Shown: positions 54,156 through 64,000 of the stretch, piece by piece
Numbering within the stretch: the stretch's first letter is position 1
Layout: the number at the start of each line of letters is the position of its first letter
Assembly (NCBI GenBank): GCA_029706075.1
Contig: JAINUG010000148.1
Coordinates: forward strand, 868,001-932,000
Reading direction: 5' to 3'
DNA length: 64,000 nt
DNA from: Aldrovandia affinis
Lineage: Eukaryota > Chordata > Actinopteri > Notacanthiformes > Halosauridae
Translations under genes and position numbers: made by a program
The notes under the pieces: generated by a model
The model's database searches: none
What the model was told of the DNA's origin: nothing
The model's input: the letters and a program-made list of their open reading frames with translations, nothing else

Positions 54156-54466
54156 TATTTGCACACTGATACACAGCTGCATTGTCCTGTACTGATACCA
54201 GACACACACTCACACCAATACACCTCCACCGCCGTACAGTATCATACACACGGGAGAACATCAACACAGCACACAGACACACGTGTAGTTGTTGTTAGTG
54301 CTGCTCTTGGCTTGTCTGCTTATGACGTTGGCGAGAGCTGTCTTTTGTTGTGGACAGGCTCAGGAGACAGCGTTGGAAGAGTAAAGGCTGCTTCCTGTGA
54401 TTGTTGAGTGTGTTGCTGAAATGTCTGAGGCCACACCCAGTCTGGAGAGAGTGTCACACACTGACA

Positions 54467-54469
<3 letters not shown>

Positions 54470-54500
<31 letters not shown>
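54470..54500. repeat. (CA)n microsatellite
   Basis: About 15 CA units in dgki intron 1. Confidence 0.95.
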
Positions 54501-54502
<2 letters not shown>

Positions 54503-54689
54503 GCGAACAACCAAAAGTGCGCCCCCTGCCTGCGGTCTCGGGTGGAAACACGTCGCACGCCAGCACGTGTACCTACACCACACGCGCAGAGTGTGAAAGA
54601 ATGAAAACCCCGTAGGTTTGAGTTAAATATGCACTACAGAAAACCGGTAGCCTTCATCTGTAATCCAGGGATTACCAGGCTCTGCCGTT

Positions 54690-55320
54690 TGAAGTAGTTG
54701 GGCTGTCTTCTCCAAGGCGTTTCGGAGGGAACTAGTAAAGGGGCGCATCTGATGCTTATCCCGCAGAGCGCCGCCGATTGCATTAGGCGCGTCGCAGGTT
54801 CCGTCGCCACTTCAAAGGAGGCGAGCGTGGTCCCGCGCGGAACGCGCTCCCTCGTGCGTCCCAAGCGCGTAGCACCGAGCGCGAGAGAGAGGGAGAGCGC
54901 TGCGCTGAAACGGGGCTGCGAGCGCTGGCTCTGGATGAAGGCTGTAGTGGGAAGCCAAACCGCCCACAGACCCTGCCTTCCGGAGGAGCAGGAATATAGG
55001 CCAGAGAGGATCCACAGAAACGCTGCCTTTACTCAAGGGGGGAGAGAGAGAAGGGGGAAAAAGACGTTAAAAACCATGCGCCAAACAACAGCCGCTGCGG
55101 CGCGTTCAAGCGTCTCGTCCGCTAAGGAGCGGCATCGCTCGACACTCGACCCTGAGCCGAGAGAGCGAGGGAAGACGGGGGCCCGGCAGAAGCGTGATCC
55201 GGAGGGGCTGGAGGCCGCCGTGGAACATTTCAGCGGAGAGAGGAAAAGCGCTCAATCTGGCCTTAGTCAACATGGGTCCTTAATGAAATATTAACCCGCT
55301 CGGCGGTGCTCCGGGTGGTC
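54690..55320. promoter_or_regulatory. CpG-rich island in dgki intron 1
   Basis: Dense CpG (e.g. GTCCCGCGCGGAACGCGC, CCCAAGCGCGTAGCACCGAG) in an otherwise CpG-poor intron. A 198-codon ORF (54698-55294) spans it but looks like GC-driven chance. Such an island may be an alternative first exon/promoter or an enhancer. No donor site was fixed. Confidence 0.4.
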
Positions 55321-57449
55321 ACAGCTTACGCACACGACGTCTCCCATCTGTGAGCGCAGTCCGGTGCTACCAGCCGACTCCGATGGTCTGCGCCGAGAGA
55401 AACACATGCATCTCCACATGTAGCGAAGTGTCTGTCCTGCACATTCAATACCAAAGCCACGCATCTACCCCTTGTGCTCAAAACCAAATGAGCGTGCATG
55501 CCCTCCTTTATATATTTGACAAACGTTGCTCTGCGTGTTCACTGAAAATCACTTTGCTCCAGGATATGAGAAGGTTTCCACCTCGGGATGTGAACCTGTG
55601 GTCCTCTGGCTACGCCCACAGTTCCCACACCTCCTCTCCCTCAGTCGAAGCCGCCTCGTCAGGGCTGCGTGTGAACTTATTTCTCCGCTTTTTTTTCTCT
55701 AACAATCATCACTTGCGTTTTTTTAAGGCTCATTATTTGTGTGCCAGGAGTATGTTTCCATAGCAGTTAACCAATAGAAGTAAATGTTTTCGGTGCATGA
55801 GGACACCAATGGCGATGTTCAAAAGGAGCTGTCTGCAACAATAGCGGCGATGGCCGTGATGGAATTGATGCTGATCGATAACAACGTTGAGGGAGAGAGC
55901 TGTAAGCAGTGATTAGCAAGGACCAGGCCGAGGAACGGCAGAAAACAGTGGAAAACGGAGAAGAATGATTACGTTTCACAGCGTAGCGCCTGGTGGCAGT
56001 CGATCGGCTCGTGTGACTGATGGACATCGGGGTGCGCTGCGAGTGGTGACTCAGAAACGGAGAGGAAGCGGTTACGTGCGAGGGGGAGAAAATAGAGGAT
56101 GTGAGCACGGGGAAGAGAAAAGAGAGAGAGAGAGACGGAGGGATTAGAGGCGACGGAAGAGACAGGACAGGGAAGTAGAGATGAGAAGAGATGGTCAGTG
56201 TAGTGACGGTGTGGACAGGCGGGGGCGGGGGCACAGTGTGAAGACGCTGTGAAGGTATACCTGGGGAAGCAGCAGCAGCAGCAGCAGGAGCACCTGTCAC
56301 ATCAGACCCCCAGCGCATGCCCGTCACTCTCTGAGAGCTGAACACAGCTGTAACCTGTCCGTCACACAGCAACATTCGCCCAACTGCATTATGTAATTCA
56401 CACTACTAAATTCACTCCTATGGTTCGCCGAAATATGTATTTTTATTGATTGAGAACAGCGTTTTGTTCTTCACACTGATAATTTGGCTTATAAATAGTC
56501 GTTTTTTTCCTGTTTATAATAGCCTTTGTTATATTTAGCCTATGTAAACAGTTTTACACTTTTTATCCCCAAGAATTTTAAAATGCTATTCTTGGCAAAA
56601 CATCACAGTAGCCAAAATTATTAATGAGGTTATAAACTGTAAATAAGAATCTTTACTCTTCGCAATTCAAACGTAAAGGGTCCTTAACAACTAGCTACGT
56701 AGCTCGTTGTGCAAGAAACACAAACGCAGTCATGTCACGTCAAAAACAAACTCTATTTTTAATGCTAATGCTATCAGTGGACTACCATTTGGGGAAATGT
56801 ACTGTGTGCAATCAAAACTGAAACAGTGTTTATACACACATTAATGAAATCATGAAACAACCTTTTTCAAATGAAATGCTGCTTTTAAACGAGAGCAAGG
56901 GGAGGGGTGAAATCCCGTTTTCGTGTGTCTGTGGGGTCGGGAATCTAATTTCTATCAAATTGTCCACCAGAGATGGTGATGACCCCTGAGGCAAATGCTG
57001 AAATTGGGCCAAAAACTAACTGTGCACCTTGACGAAAACCGAAGAATGCCTGAACAGGGCTGAGACAGACGGACAGGAGGTTGTTCAGTCTCTGTTGCCA
57101 GTCACACATTACCAGGTCATTACTTTGAATTAGTCTTACGTATCTCAACACAAAGGCAGTGAGTATCATCTTTCAAGTGGTGAACGATTCTTATGAAGCC
57201 ATTCTTTTGCCAGCCCGTGTGAGTTGAGTGACAGAACGGTATGATGTCATAACGGAGCTGTCTGATAGGAGGAAACAGTAGGACATTGGGTAAGCTCTCC
57301 ACTCTTGCTCTCACAAACGCCCCCACGCCATCAGGGACAGTTTCGAGAACGAGGGAGGGGAAGAGAGAGAGAAAGAGATGCTAAATTTAAATAAACAGGG
57401 AAGGAAGTTAGAATGGGGTTGCCATGACAACCCTTTCCTGACCTTCACC

Positions 57450-57818
57450 CCTCCCACACACACACACACACACACATCTTTCCCTTCCTCCTCGTCGTTA
57501 TCCTCTTTGCCCTCCTGTTGCCTCTGTCATTGTGTGTTTCATTTGTTTCACCTTTGTGTGTGTATGTATGTTTGTTGGTGGTGTATCTGTGTCTGTGTGT
57601 ATATCTGTGTGTCTGTATGTGGGTGTGTGGGAGGGGGGGGGGGTGTATCTTGGTGTCTGCGTATGTATGGAGTGTCTGTGGTCTTGTGTGTATTTTTGAG
57701 TCTGTGCGCGCTTGTGTGTGTGTGTGGTGTATCTGGGTGTGTCTGTGCTCTTGTGTGAGTATCGGTCTGTGTGTGTGTGTGTCTGTGTGCTCTTGTGTGA
57801 GTATCGGTCTGTGCACTC

Positions 57819-57851
<33 letters not shown>

Positions 57852-58370
57852 TGTTGGAGGAGGGGCGGGTTGTGTTGAGCGTTTTCCTGCCATTGTCAGC
57901 AGGTCTTAGCTGGGCTGCCATGACAGAGCTCAGGGGCATGATCAAGAACGCAATGTCTCCATCCCCATCCTGTACAGCCGCTAGGATTATCAACAGCACA
58001 ACACACACCCACACACACATGCGCACACGCAGAAACACACACAAGAGCATGCAGAAACACACGCACATACAGAAATACACACACGGACACACACACATGC
58101 GCACGCAGAAACACACTCACTCACACAAGAGTACGTGGAAACACACGTGCGCACACACACACACACGTGTACACAGAAATACAAACACACATATCGCATA
58201 CAGAAACACACACGCATAAATACACACCCACTCACACGCATACATAAACACACACACATGCGCACGTAGAAACACACTCACACACGAGAGTAGGTGGAAA
58301 CACGTGCACAGACACACACATACACGCGCACACAGAAATACACACACATGCACATACACACACACAGTAA
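57450..58370. repeat. Compound GT/CA simple-sequence region
   Basis: CA run (57458-57475), GT-rich part (57550-57850) with a twice-repeated GCTCTTGTGTGAGTATCGG, then a non-repetitive 130-bp stretch (57860-57990), then CA-rich sequence with recurring CACATGCGCACGCAGAAAC. It opens false ORFs on both strands. Confidence 0.85.
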
Positions 58371-59102
58371 AGACAGCACAAGCCAGCCTCCTGCTGCACA
58401 GGCAACCTCAGGAGGTCCAGTTACTCCGTGTCAGTTTGACTTACTATCATCAGAATTCATTTAGCTCCCAGAGTGCGATCCAAAGTGACTCACTTGTTCT
58501 GGCACAATTGGGTTTATTTTCGTCAGAGCAATCTGTTCCCAGTGACAGAGTGAAGCGGCAGTGTCCACGCAGGTGTGTCCACCTCCTCTGGGCCCGGGCT
58601 TACATCTCTCTCCGGAAATACCAGCGAGGAGCACCAGCGAGGCAGTTAAGATGCCTCGAGTGTCACAAAGCAGTAGGGGGACAGGGCCCTCAGGGAAACG
58701 GACGGTCCTGTCCGCACACTGCAGGCCTGCCATTTATTCATTTATCCCACAGCTGTTTTGACCGAGCGCAATCCTTTTACCTTTAATGCCCATACCTTGT
58801 AGCGGGTAGCCATAACACCATTGCACTGATGAAGTCATTATGCCAAAACGGTCAAATCTTTAGCCTCAGCTTTTGCAAATATAGTTACGGGAGTTCTTTT
58901 GATCTGTGCATCCCTGTTTTCAACTTAGAGGGGTGAAATAAGAATTTCAAGAGACATTTTCAAGAATAAGAAATGTCTATTTAACTATTCAGTCCACGTC
59001 TGTGTAAAAATGTACCTTTAATATCAAAGTTACAAGGGGAATGGAAAGCTCAGACTGTGACTGATGGACAGGGTGACAGAAACCTGTCGAGAAGCTCTAA
59101 AT

Positions 59103-59307
59103 CAGGGGTCTCCAATCTTATCCGAGAAGGGCCGGTGTGGGTGCAGGCTTTTGTTGTAGCCCAGAACTAACACACCTGATTCGACTAATGAAGGTCTCAA
59201 TTGAAGACCACGATTGGTGGATTAGTTGAATCAGGCGTTTTAGTTCTGGGCTAGAACAAAAGCCTGCACCCACACCGGCCCTTCTCGGATAAGATTGGAG
59301 ACCCCTG
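59103..59307. mobile_element. hAT-type MITE, 205 bp
   Basis: Near-perfect terminal inverted repeats of more than 70 bp start CAGGGGTCTCCAATCTTATC and end with the complement. A perfect 8-bp duplication CTCTAAAT flanks it (59095-59102 and 59308-59315). Confidence 0.95.
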
Positions 59308-59326
59308 CTCTAAATATACCCTATAG

Positions 59327-59502
59327 CAGGGCTCCTCAAATCTGGCCCACGAATCCAAATCTGCTCCTGGTTTTAGTTTCTCTCGGGGAGCTAATTGAAC
59401 AATGAATGCGATTGATTGGCCAGAGTGTCTTCACAGCCGGGTAAAGGAAGGGTGGAAAACAGCAGTGCCCGGCCCACGAGGACCGTGATTTGAGGAACCC
59501 TA
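59327..59502. mobile_element. Probable hAT-type MITE, older copy
   Basis: Starts CAGGGCTCCTCAAATCTGGC and ends GATTTGAGGAACCCTA, inverted termini with mismatches, 11 to 12 bp after the duplication of the preceding MITE. A clean target duplication is not visible (CCCTATAG left, CCCTACAG overlapping the right end). Confidence 0.65.
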
Positions 59503-59858
59503 CAGACCAGTCATTTAAAAACCCAGTGGGGGCACTCTGATCCAATCAAAACCCTGGAGCATCAGGTGGACATGTTCATTAGTGAGGAGCAGGGCTAGGC
59601 TGATCTCCGATAGTGCTCTTAATGGATTGTCAGTCTCAACACACAAATGATGTAATTGATTGTAATTGTGCATGTAATCAATGTAGCCGCTGCCCTAATT
59701 GTTTGCCAATCTAAGATTTGAATTTCTAACATTGATTGCTTTGCCTCATTTCGACTTGGCTCCCTCCGCGGTTATGACTGCTTGGCAATTATCTCGATAG
59801 TGAAATAGTGGGTATCAATCCAAGTAAATGATCTAGTCGTTGGTTACAGGCAGGCAGG

Positions 59859-60066
59859 CAGTGTGTGGTATAATGGTTAGGGAACTGGGCTTGTAACGTT
59901 AAGGTTGCAGGTTCAATCCCCAGGTGGGACACTGCCGTTGTACCCTTGAGCAACGTACTTAACCTGAATTGCTTCAGTTAATATCCAGCTGTATAAATGG
60001 ATTGTAAAGAAATGTCAACTGTAAGTCACTCTGGATAAGAGCGTCTGCCAAATGCCTGTAATGTTA
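59859..60066 (+). mobile_element. SINE family A, full length
   Basis: Head GCAGTGTGTGGTATAATGG, B box GGTTCAATCCCC, body TTGAGCAACGTACTTAACC, tail GTCACTCTGGATAAGAGCG, end TGTAATGTTACA. Confidence 0.88.
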
Positions 60067-61084
60067 CATGCAGTCTTCATCACGTATATCTGTTTTGTGC
60101 ATACTAAGGGGCGGGAAACCCTGTTGTCTCCCATTCTGACGACGAAAACTTCAAACCTCAAAACCTCTCTATTTTTGTCCTTTTGAAGTGGAAAAAAAAT
60201 CCCAAATAAATACATTTTATGTCTGTCCCCCCGAACACAAACACGGCTCTTTGACAGGCTGGCTGGTCGCACGTGTGGGAGCGTGAGTGTACGAGCCACT
60301 CTGTAAGGCAGATAGGGTGACATCAGCTGGCAGCTCTCCATCTCCCTCTCTCCGTCCGCTCTGTGACACCGTGTCCGCTGCCACGACCGGCCGGCCGGCC
60401 GCCCCTCCCCCTCCGCTGATCTTGTGCCGCGGGGGCGTGCCTCAGACCCCCGGCCTGTGAGCCGGCGCAGGCCAAAACAGCCAGTCAGCGCGGCGGCCCT
60501 GCTACCAAGCCTTCCCAGAGCTCCTCGCAGCGGAGCGTGAAGTCGAGCGTGGGCTACGGCGTACGACACCGCCGTTCCAGTAGCCGGGATTTTTATGGCG
60601 GAAAGTAAATGGAAGGTAAATGTTGACATTGAAGCGAAAACCTCATTACTATTTCAAGGAAGGAACAGATGGCATCGCATGCAGATAGCCTGCCTTCTGT
60701 CCACAGGGTAAAAACCCCCAAAAAACTGAATAGTCCTGGAACAGGATTTCAGCTGCTGGCATTCGCACTGGAAATACAATGGGAACCGTTGCGTAATCTG
60801 ACAGCTCCACAAAAAAAAGAGAAACCGCCAGGACCCGAAATACTTCCTGTAGTATTTTCTGCATCATAGACTGAATGAAATGGTGCCGTTTCCTGTGCGC
60901 TCTGAAGCAGCGTGCGCTCAGGGGGAGAGGAAGAGAGGGAGAGAGGGAGCGGGTGCGTGACGATTCCACACCCTGCCGGGGCTGTCTTGTGCTGAGTCAT
61001 GCTGGGAATGTGAATGGCAGACCCTGTCTCCTGCCCGACCCCATGCTGCTACTCCTGTGCGCTTATCCAGGGGCCTGTGTCACA

Positions 61085-61545
61085 TGAGCGGATAGAGCCA
61101 CACTGCTCTGTGTGTGAACGCCACTGCATACTACAGAACAGGAGAGCTGCACTGTGAACAAACACACATACATACACACACATACACACACACACTCACA
61201 CAAACACAGATGCGCAAACACAAAAAGTATAGACGCACAGACAAAACACACACAGGCGTACAGATACACACGCAACAAACACATAGCCCTGTGCTGTTCC
61301 TGACAGATTGAGCCAGCTGCAGTCTCATACACACAAGCACAAAAACACACGTGCACGCGTGCACTCACACACTAACACATACTCGGAGTCCTGTCCTGTT
61401 CTTGACAGATCAGAACAGCTGCAGTCTCAAACACACACACATGTACTTAGACACTCAAAAACACACACACAGCTCTGTGGTGTTCTTGATAGATCAGAAC
61501 AGCTGCACTCTCTCTCACACACACACACACACACATTAGGAGAGC
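61085..61545. repeat. Degenerate tandem repeat of about 100 bp with CA spacers
   Basis: The block CTGTTCTTGACAGATCAGAA followed by CAGCTGCAGTCTC recurs three to four times (about 61295, 61395, 61485), each followed by a CA-rich spacer. Confidence 0.75.
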
Positions 61546-61699
61546 TGTGATCACACATGTAAAGAGTGTGAGAGCCTGGTGCTTCCGAGCCCTCAGTCTG
61601 TCGTGTGACAGCCCTTCTGGCTCTGACAGAGACATTCCAGCCCGGTTCCGTGCCCTTGAAGGCATTCCTTAGCTGAATGCTTGCACAGCCATGTTTTTT

Positions 61700-62075
61700 T
61701 TCAACCAATTTTATCTCCTATTTTCTCTTTTCTCCCAGTTTGGAAAGACCTAACCATATTTCTAGGCCTGCCACAGCCTCCCATCTCCCAACTCGGGACA
61801 GCGAAGAAAAGCACTCGCACTCCTCGAAGCGCATGCCGCCAGCCGCTGCTTGTATTCGCTCTGCAGTCCCCAGCTGTCCCCCAGTCTGTAAACCTCATGT
61901 GCAGCTCCCCCCAATGGGTCAGAGGAGACACCTCGGCAGACTGAAACCCCCCCTCGCTGGGCGACGCTACCTCCAGCGACGCGCCGTCCTATGGGGCTGC
62001 CAGCCGCATGCGGCACTGCATTCGCTACCAGACCACGGGCATGCGTCACGGCACCGGGAACCCTGCGTATTAGCA
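61700..62075. repeat. Possible unclassified interspersed repeat
   Basis: TTTTCTCCCAGTTTGGAAAG, then CCCATCTCCCAACTCGGGAC and a CpG-rich body. The layout resembles 4708-5050 and repeats I recall from other teleosts. No boundaries are seen. Confidence 0.3.
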
Positions 62076-63029
62076 TGAAGTGCCGCCGCAAGAGCCCATT
62101 TGCACAGCCATGGTTGTAGTTCTTAAGTCAATCGGAGTGGGAGAACAGAGAGAGAACATGAATGTCTTGTCTGAGCAGGGAGGATCGATTCCTTTATTGA
62201 TCTACACAGGTAGGTCTGAGGAACACATTGATTTGCCTTAGTCTGTGTTGAAGAGCGCACGGGGTGGGGTGGGGTGGGGGTTGAGGGCGACTCACTCACT
62301 CTCTGGCGTTGACATCGGCAGGGGGACTCACACGGAGCGACGAACCGGCGGTGGAGGACTCTGGCCACGCGCACTCAGGGTGAAAGCGGGTGCCCTCAGA
62401 CTCTACACTCTGATAATGATCTTCGTCAAGGGACTTTTAACCGCGCTGCGCACACAAATGGTCCCAGTTCAGGGACTGTTTATGATTTAAACGTGGTATG
62501 CGGTGGCACTCCCCCGGGCCTGATATTACTGCTGCTGGCAGAAGGCGCCCTTCAGCATTAGCAGTGTTATTACTCTGGCGATTACAGACGAACCCTCTTA
62601 ATATCCGCTGATTTAACCAGCTTACTGTGACGCCCCATGTGTTTCTATTGGTAAATTAACCAGTCAGTACAGTGTCACTACGTGCAAATTACCGTGAATT
62701 TTGTCTCCCAGCAGTGGAGATATTAACAGCCGTTTATCCGTACGCTGAATTTAGATCAAAGGACAGCCACTGTTGAAAAAGTTTTGACCTGACAACCGTC
62801 GCGGAACATTGTTGATTTTGCTCACCAACTTGCAGGAACGCCAGGATTTTTCTACAGTGTGTTTTGACAGTCCTCAGTTATTGGAATGATTTCCTCTGGC
62901 ACGACATGTAATAGCAATGGGGGGGTTCTGAAGATTCTCACCTGCTGGTTTTCAGTCCCAGGGGAACGCCCTGACAGGAAACATTAGAGATTGAAAAAAA
63001 CCACCCAGAATCATGATAACAAACCCTGT

Positions 63030-63390
63030 AATCTCAACCAGCTGCGTGCGGTGTGCGGTGTGCGCTGCCCGTGGCAGAGGAAATTCGGGGTTTCGACCGA
63101 CGTTTTCTCCGCGTGCGCGGTTCATTTCCTCCGTGGCGCGGACGTCCCGTGACCAAGCCGCGGCCGCGCGCTACAATGCACACTACGCCGCCAGCAGCAA
63201 AATAATGCCAGCCGTCCTCTCGAAGTGAGGCATTGACCCAGTTAGCGGCGGCGCGCCACGCCGAGGCTCTTCATAGCGGGAGAACGAGAGTGGCCTTGGC
63301 GCTCGGCGATGCTCGGTCTGCTTTTAAGCGATGCCGACCGCGCTTTGTCGGGTCTCTGTGTTGTGTTCGCCGCGTGTCACCGTCGCCGTC
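63030..63390. promoter_or_regulatory. Second CpG-rich patch in dgki intron 1
   Basis: High CpG density (CGTGCGCGGTTC, GACGTCCCGTGACC, GCCGCGGCCGCGCGC) near the window end. It could be a regulatory island or an alternative first exon. No splice-supported exon was identified. Confidence 0.3.
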
Positions 63391-64000
63391 AGTAGGCAAT
63401 GAAAAGAGAAATCTCATCTCTCGACGCCTTTTTCTTTGGCTGCTTTGTTAATAGTAATTCCCTGGAGGAAATTAGCGAGCCACTATGAAACGAGGTATTC
63501 CCTCGCTAATGGCAGCGTTCGAGTGGAGTTTATCCAGCGCTTTGTGTAGACCAAACCACACAATCAAATGCAGTCTTCTCTTACTCCACACACACACACA
63601 TGCACAGACATACAGTCCAGCATGAGTCACATTGCTCAGAGGCCTGTACACGTCATGCCGTTATCCCTCCTCCTACAGAATCTGTCAGACCAAGCCTTGC
63701 CCTGGGCATGGGTTTTTAAATGAAACACAGGGGTCTCTGCTGTCTCATCCTGGGACAACATAACTTACTGCCTGGTCACCTCAGAAGAGGGAGACAGGAA
63801 AGGAAGGTGTGCTTGCCCTTTTTTTGATGAGTGATGAGTGTGACACATGCATGCCAACATGGAGAATACAAAAAGAAAGTTGTGTCAGACGTGCCATGCT
63901 AATCCCCCACGGTGATTTGATAATGAGGATATTTTTAGATGTTTATTGAGAATCGAACCTTCGCTACCCAAAGCATAATCCCACTTCTTGTGCCATGGGA

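Larger units (their letters stand above)
42778..64000. other. dgki: dgki intron 1 (more than 21 kb, continues past the window)
   Basis: No C1-domain exon or any other recognisable exon follows the donor at 42778. The intron holds the repeats, MITEs and CpG-rich patches listed separately. Stretches 43200-46890, 48400-50500, 50770-51920 and 55320-57430 show no named feature. I judge the ORFs there to be chance. Confidence 0.7.

Noticed and set aside
54698-55294. 198-codon ORF in a CpG-rich patch
   Set aside because: The Arg/Ser/Gly-rich product fits GC composition. No splice site or homology was recognised, so I kept the island but not a gene.
57445-58219. 223- and 233-codon ORFs on opposite strands
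   Set aside because: Both are driven by CA/GT simple sequence.
19010-60066. tRNA-like heads with A and B boxes as tRNA genes
   Set aside because: Each is followed by a SINE body and LINE-type tail, and the cloverleaf is incomplete, so these are SINEs and not tRNA genes.

Overview
The window looks like nuclear DNA of a ray-finned fish. Its genes are split into many exons by GT-AG introns. It carries tRNA-derived SINEs that end in an L2-type LINE tail, a Tc1/mariner element, hAT elements and hAT MITEs, and abundant CA, CT and ATT microsatellites. The SINE tail (motif GTAAGTCGCTYTGGATAARAGCGTCTGC) and an L2 end with a pentanucleotide TGTAA tail recall the eel UnaSINE/UnaL2 families. An elopomorph fish is therefore a reasonable guess, but only a guess.

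All genes found lie on the + strand. (1) Positions 1 to about 7.7 kb hold the 3' part (nine exons) of a gene I cannot name with certainty; it may be CCDC142-like. (2) 8.6 to 10.8 kb is a Tc1-like transposon with a hAT element nested inside it, both with readable ends. (3) 11.1 to 16.3 kb is ssbp1, the mitochondrial single-stranded DNA-binding protein, complete and with one GC-AG intron. (4) 17.2 to 40.7 kb is creb3l2, a complete ER-anchored bZIP transcription factor in 12 coding exons with a 12.7 kb first intron. (5) 42.2 kb to the end is the first coding exon of dgki (diacylglycerol kinase iota) and more than 21 kb of its first intron.

The order ssbp1, creb3l2, dgki brings together genes that in human lie on chromosome 7q33-q34, so this is conserved linkage. 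The genes are not a functional unit. ssbp1 acts in mtDNA replication, creb3l2 in the secretory and ER-stress response, and dgki in lipid signalling.

I saw no sign of a new multi-gene system. The most interesting structures are nested mobile elements whose target-site duplications can be read directly, two MITEs in identical 8-bp targets, several minisatellites that produce long false ORFs, and CpG-rich islands inside the dgki intron that might be alternative promoters.
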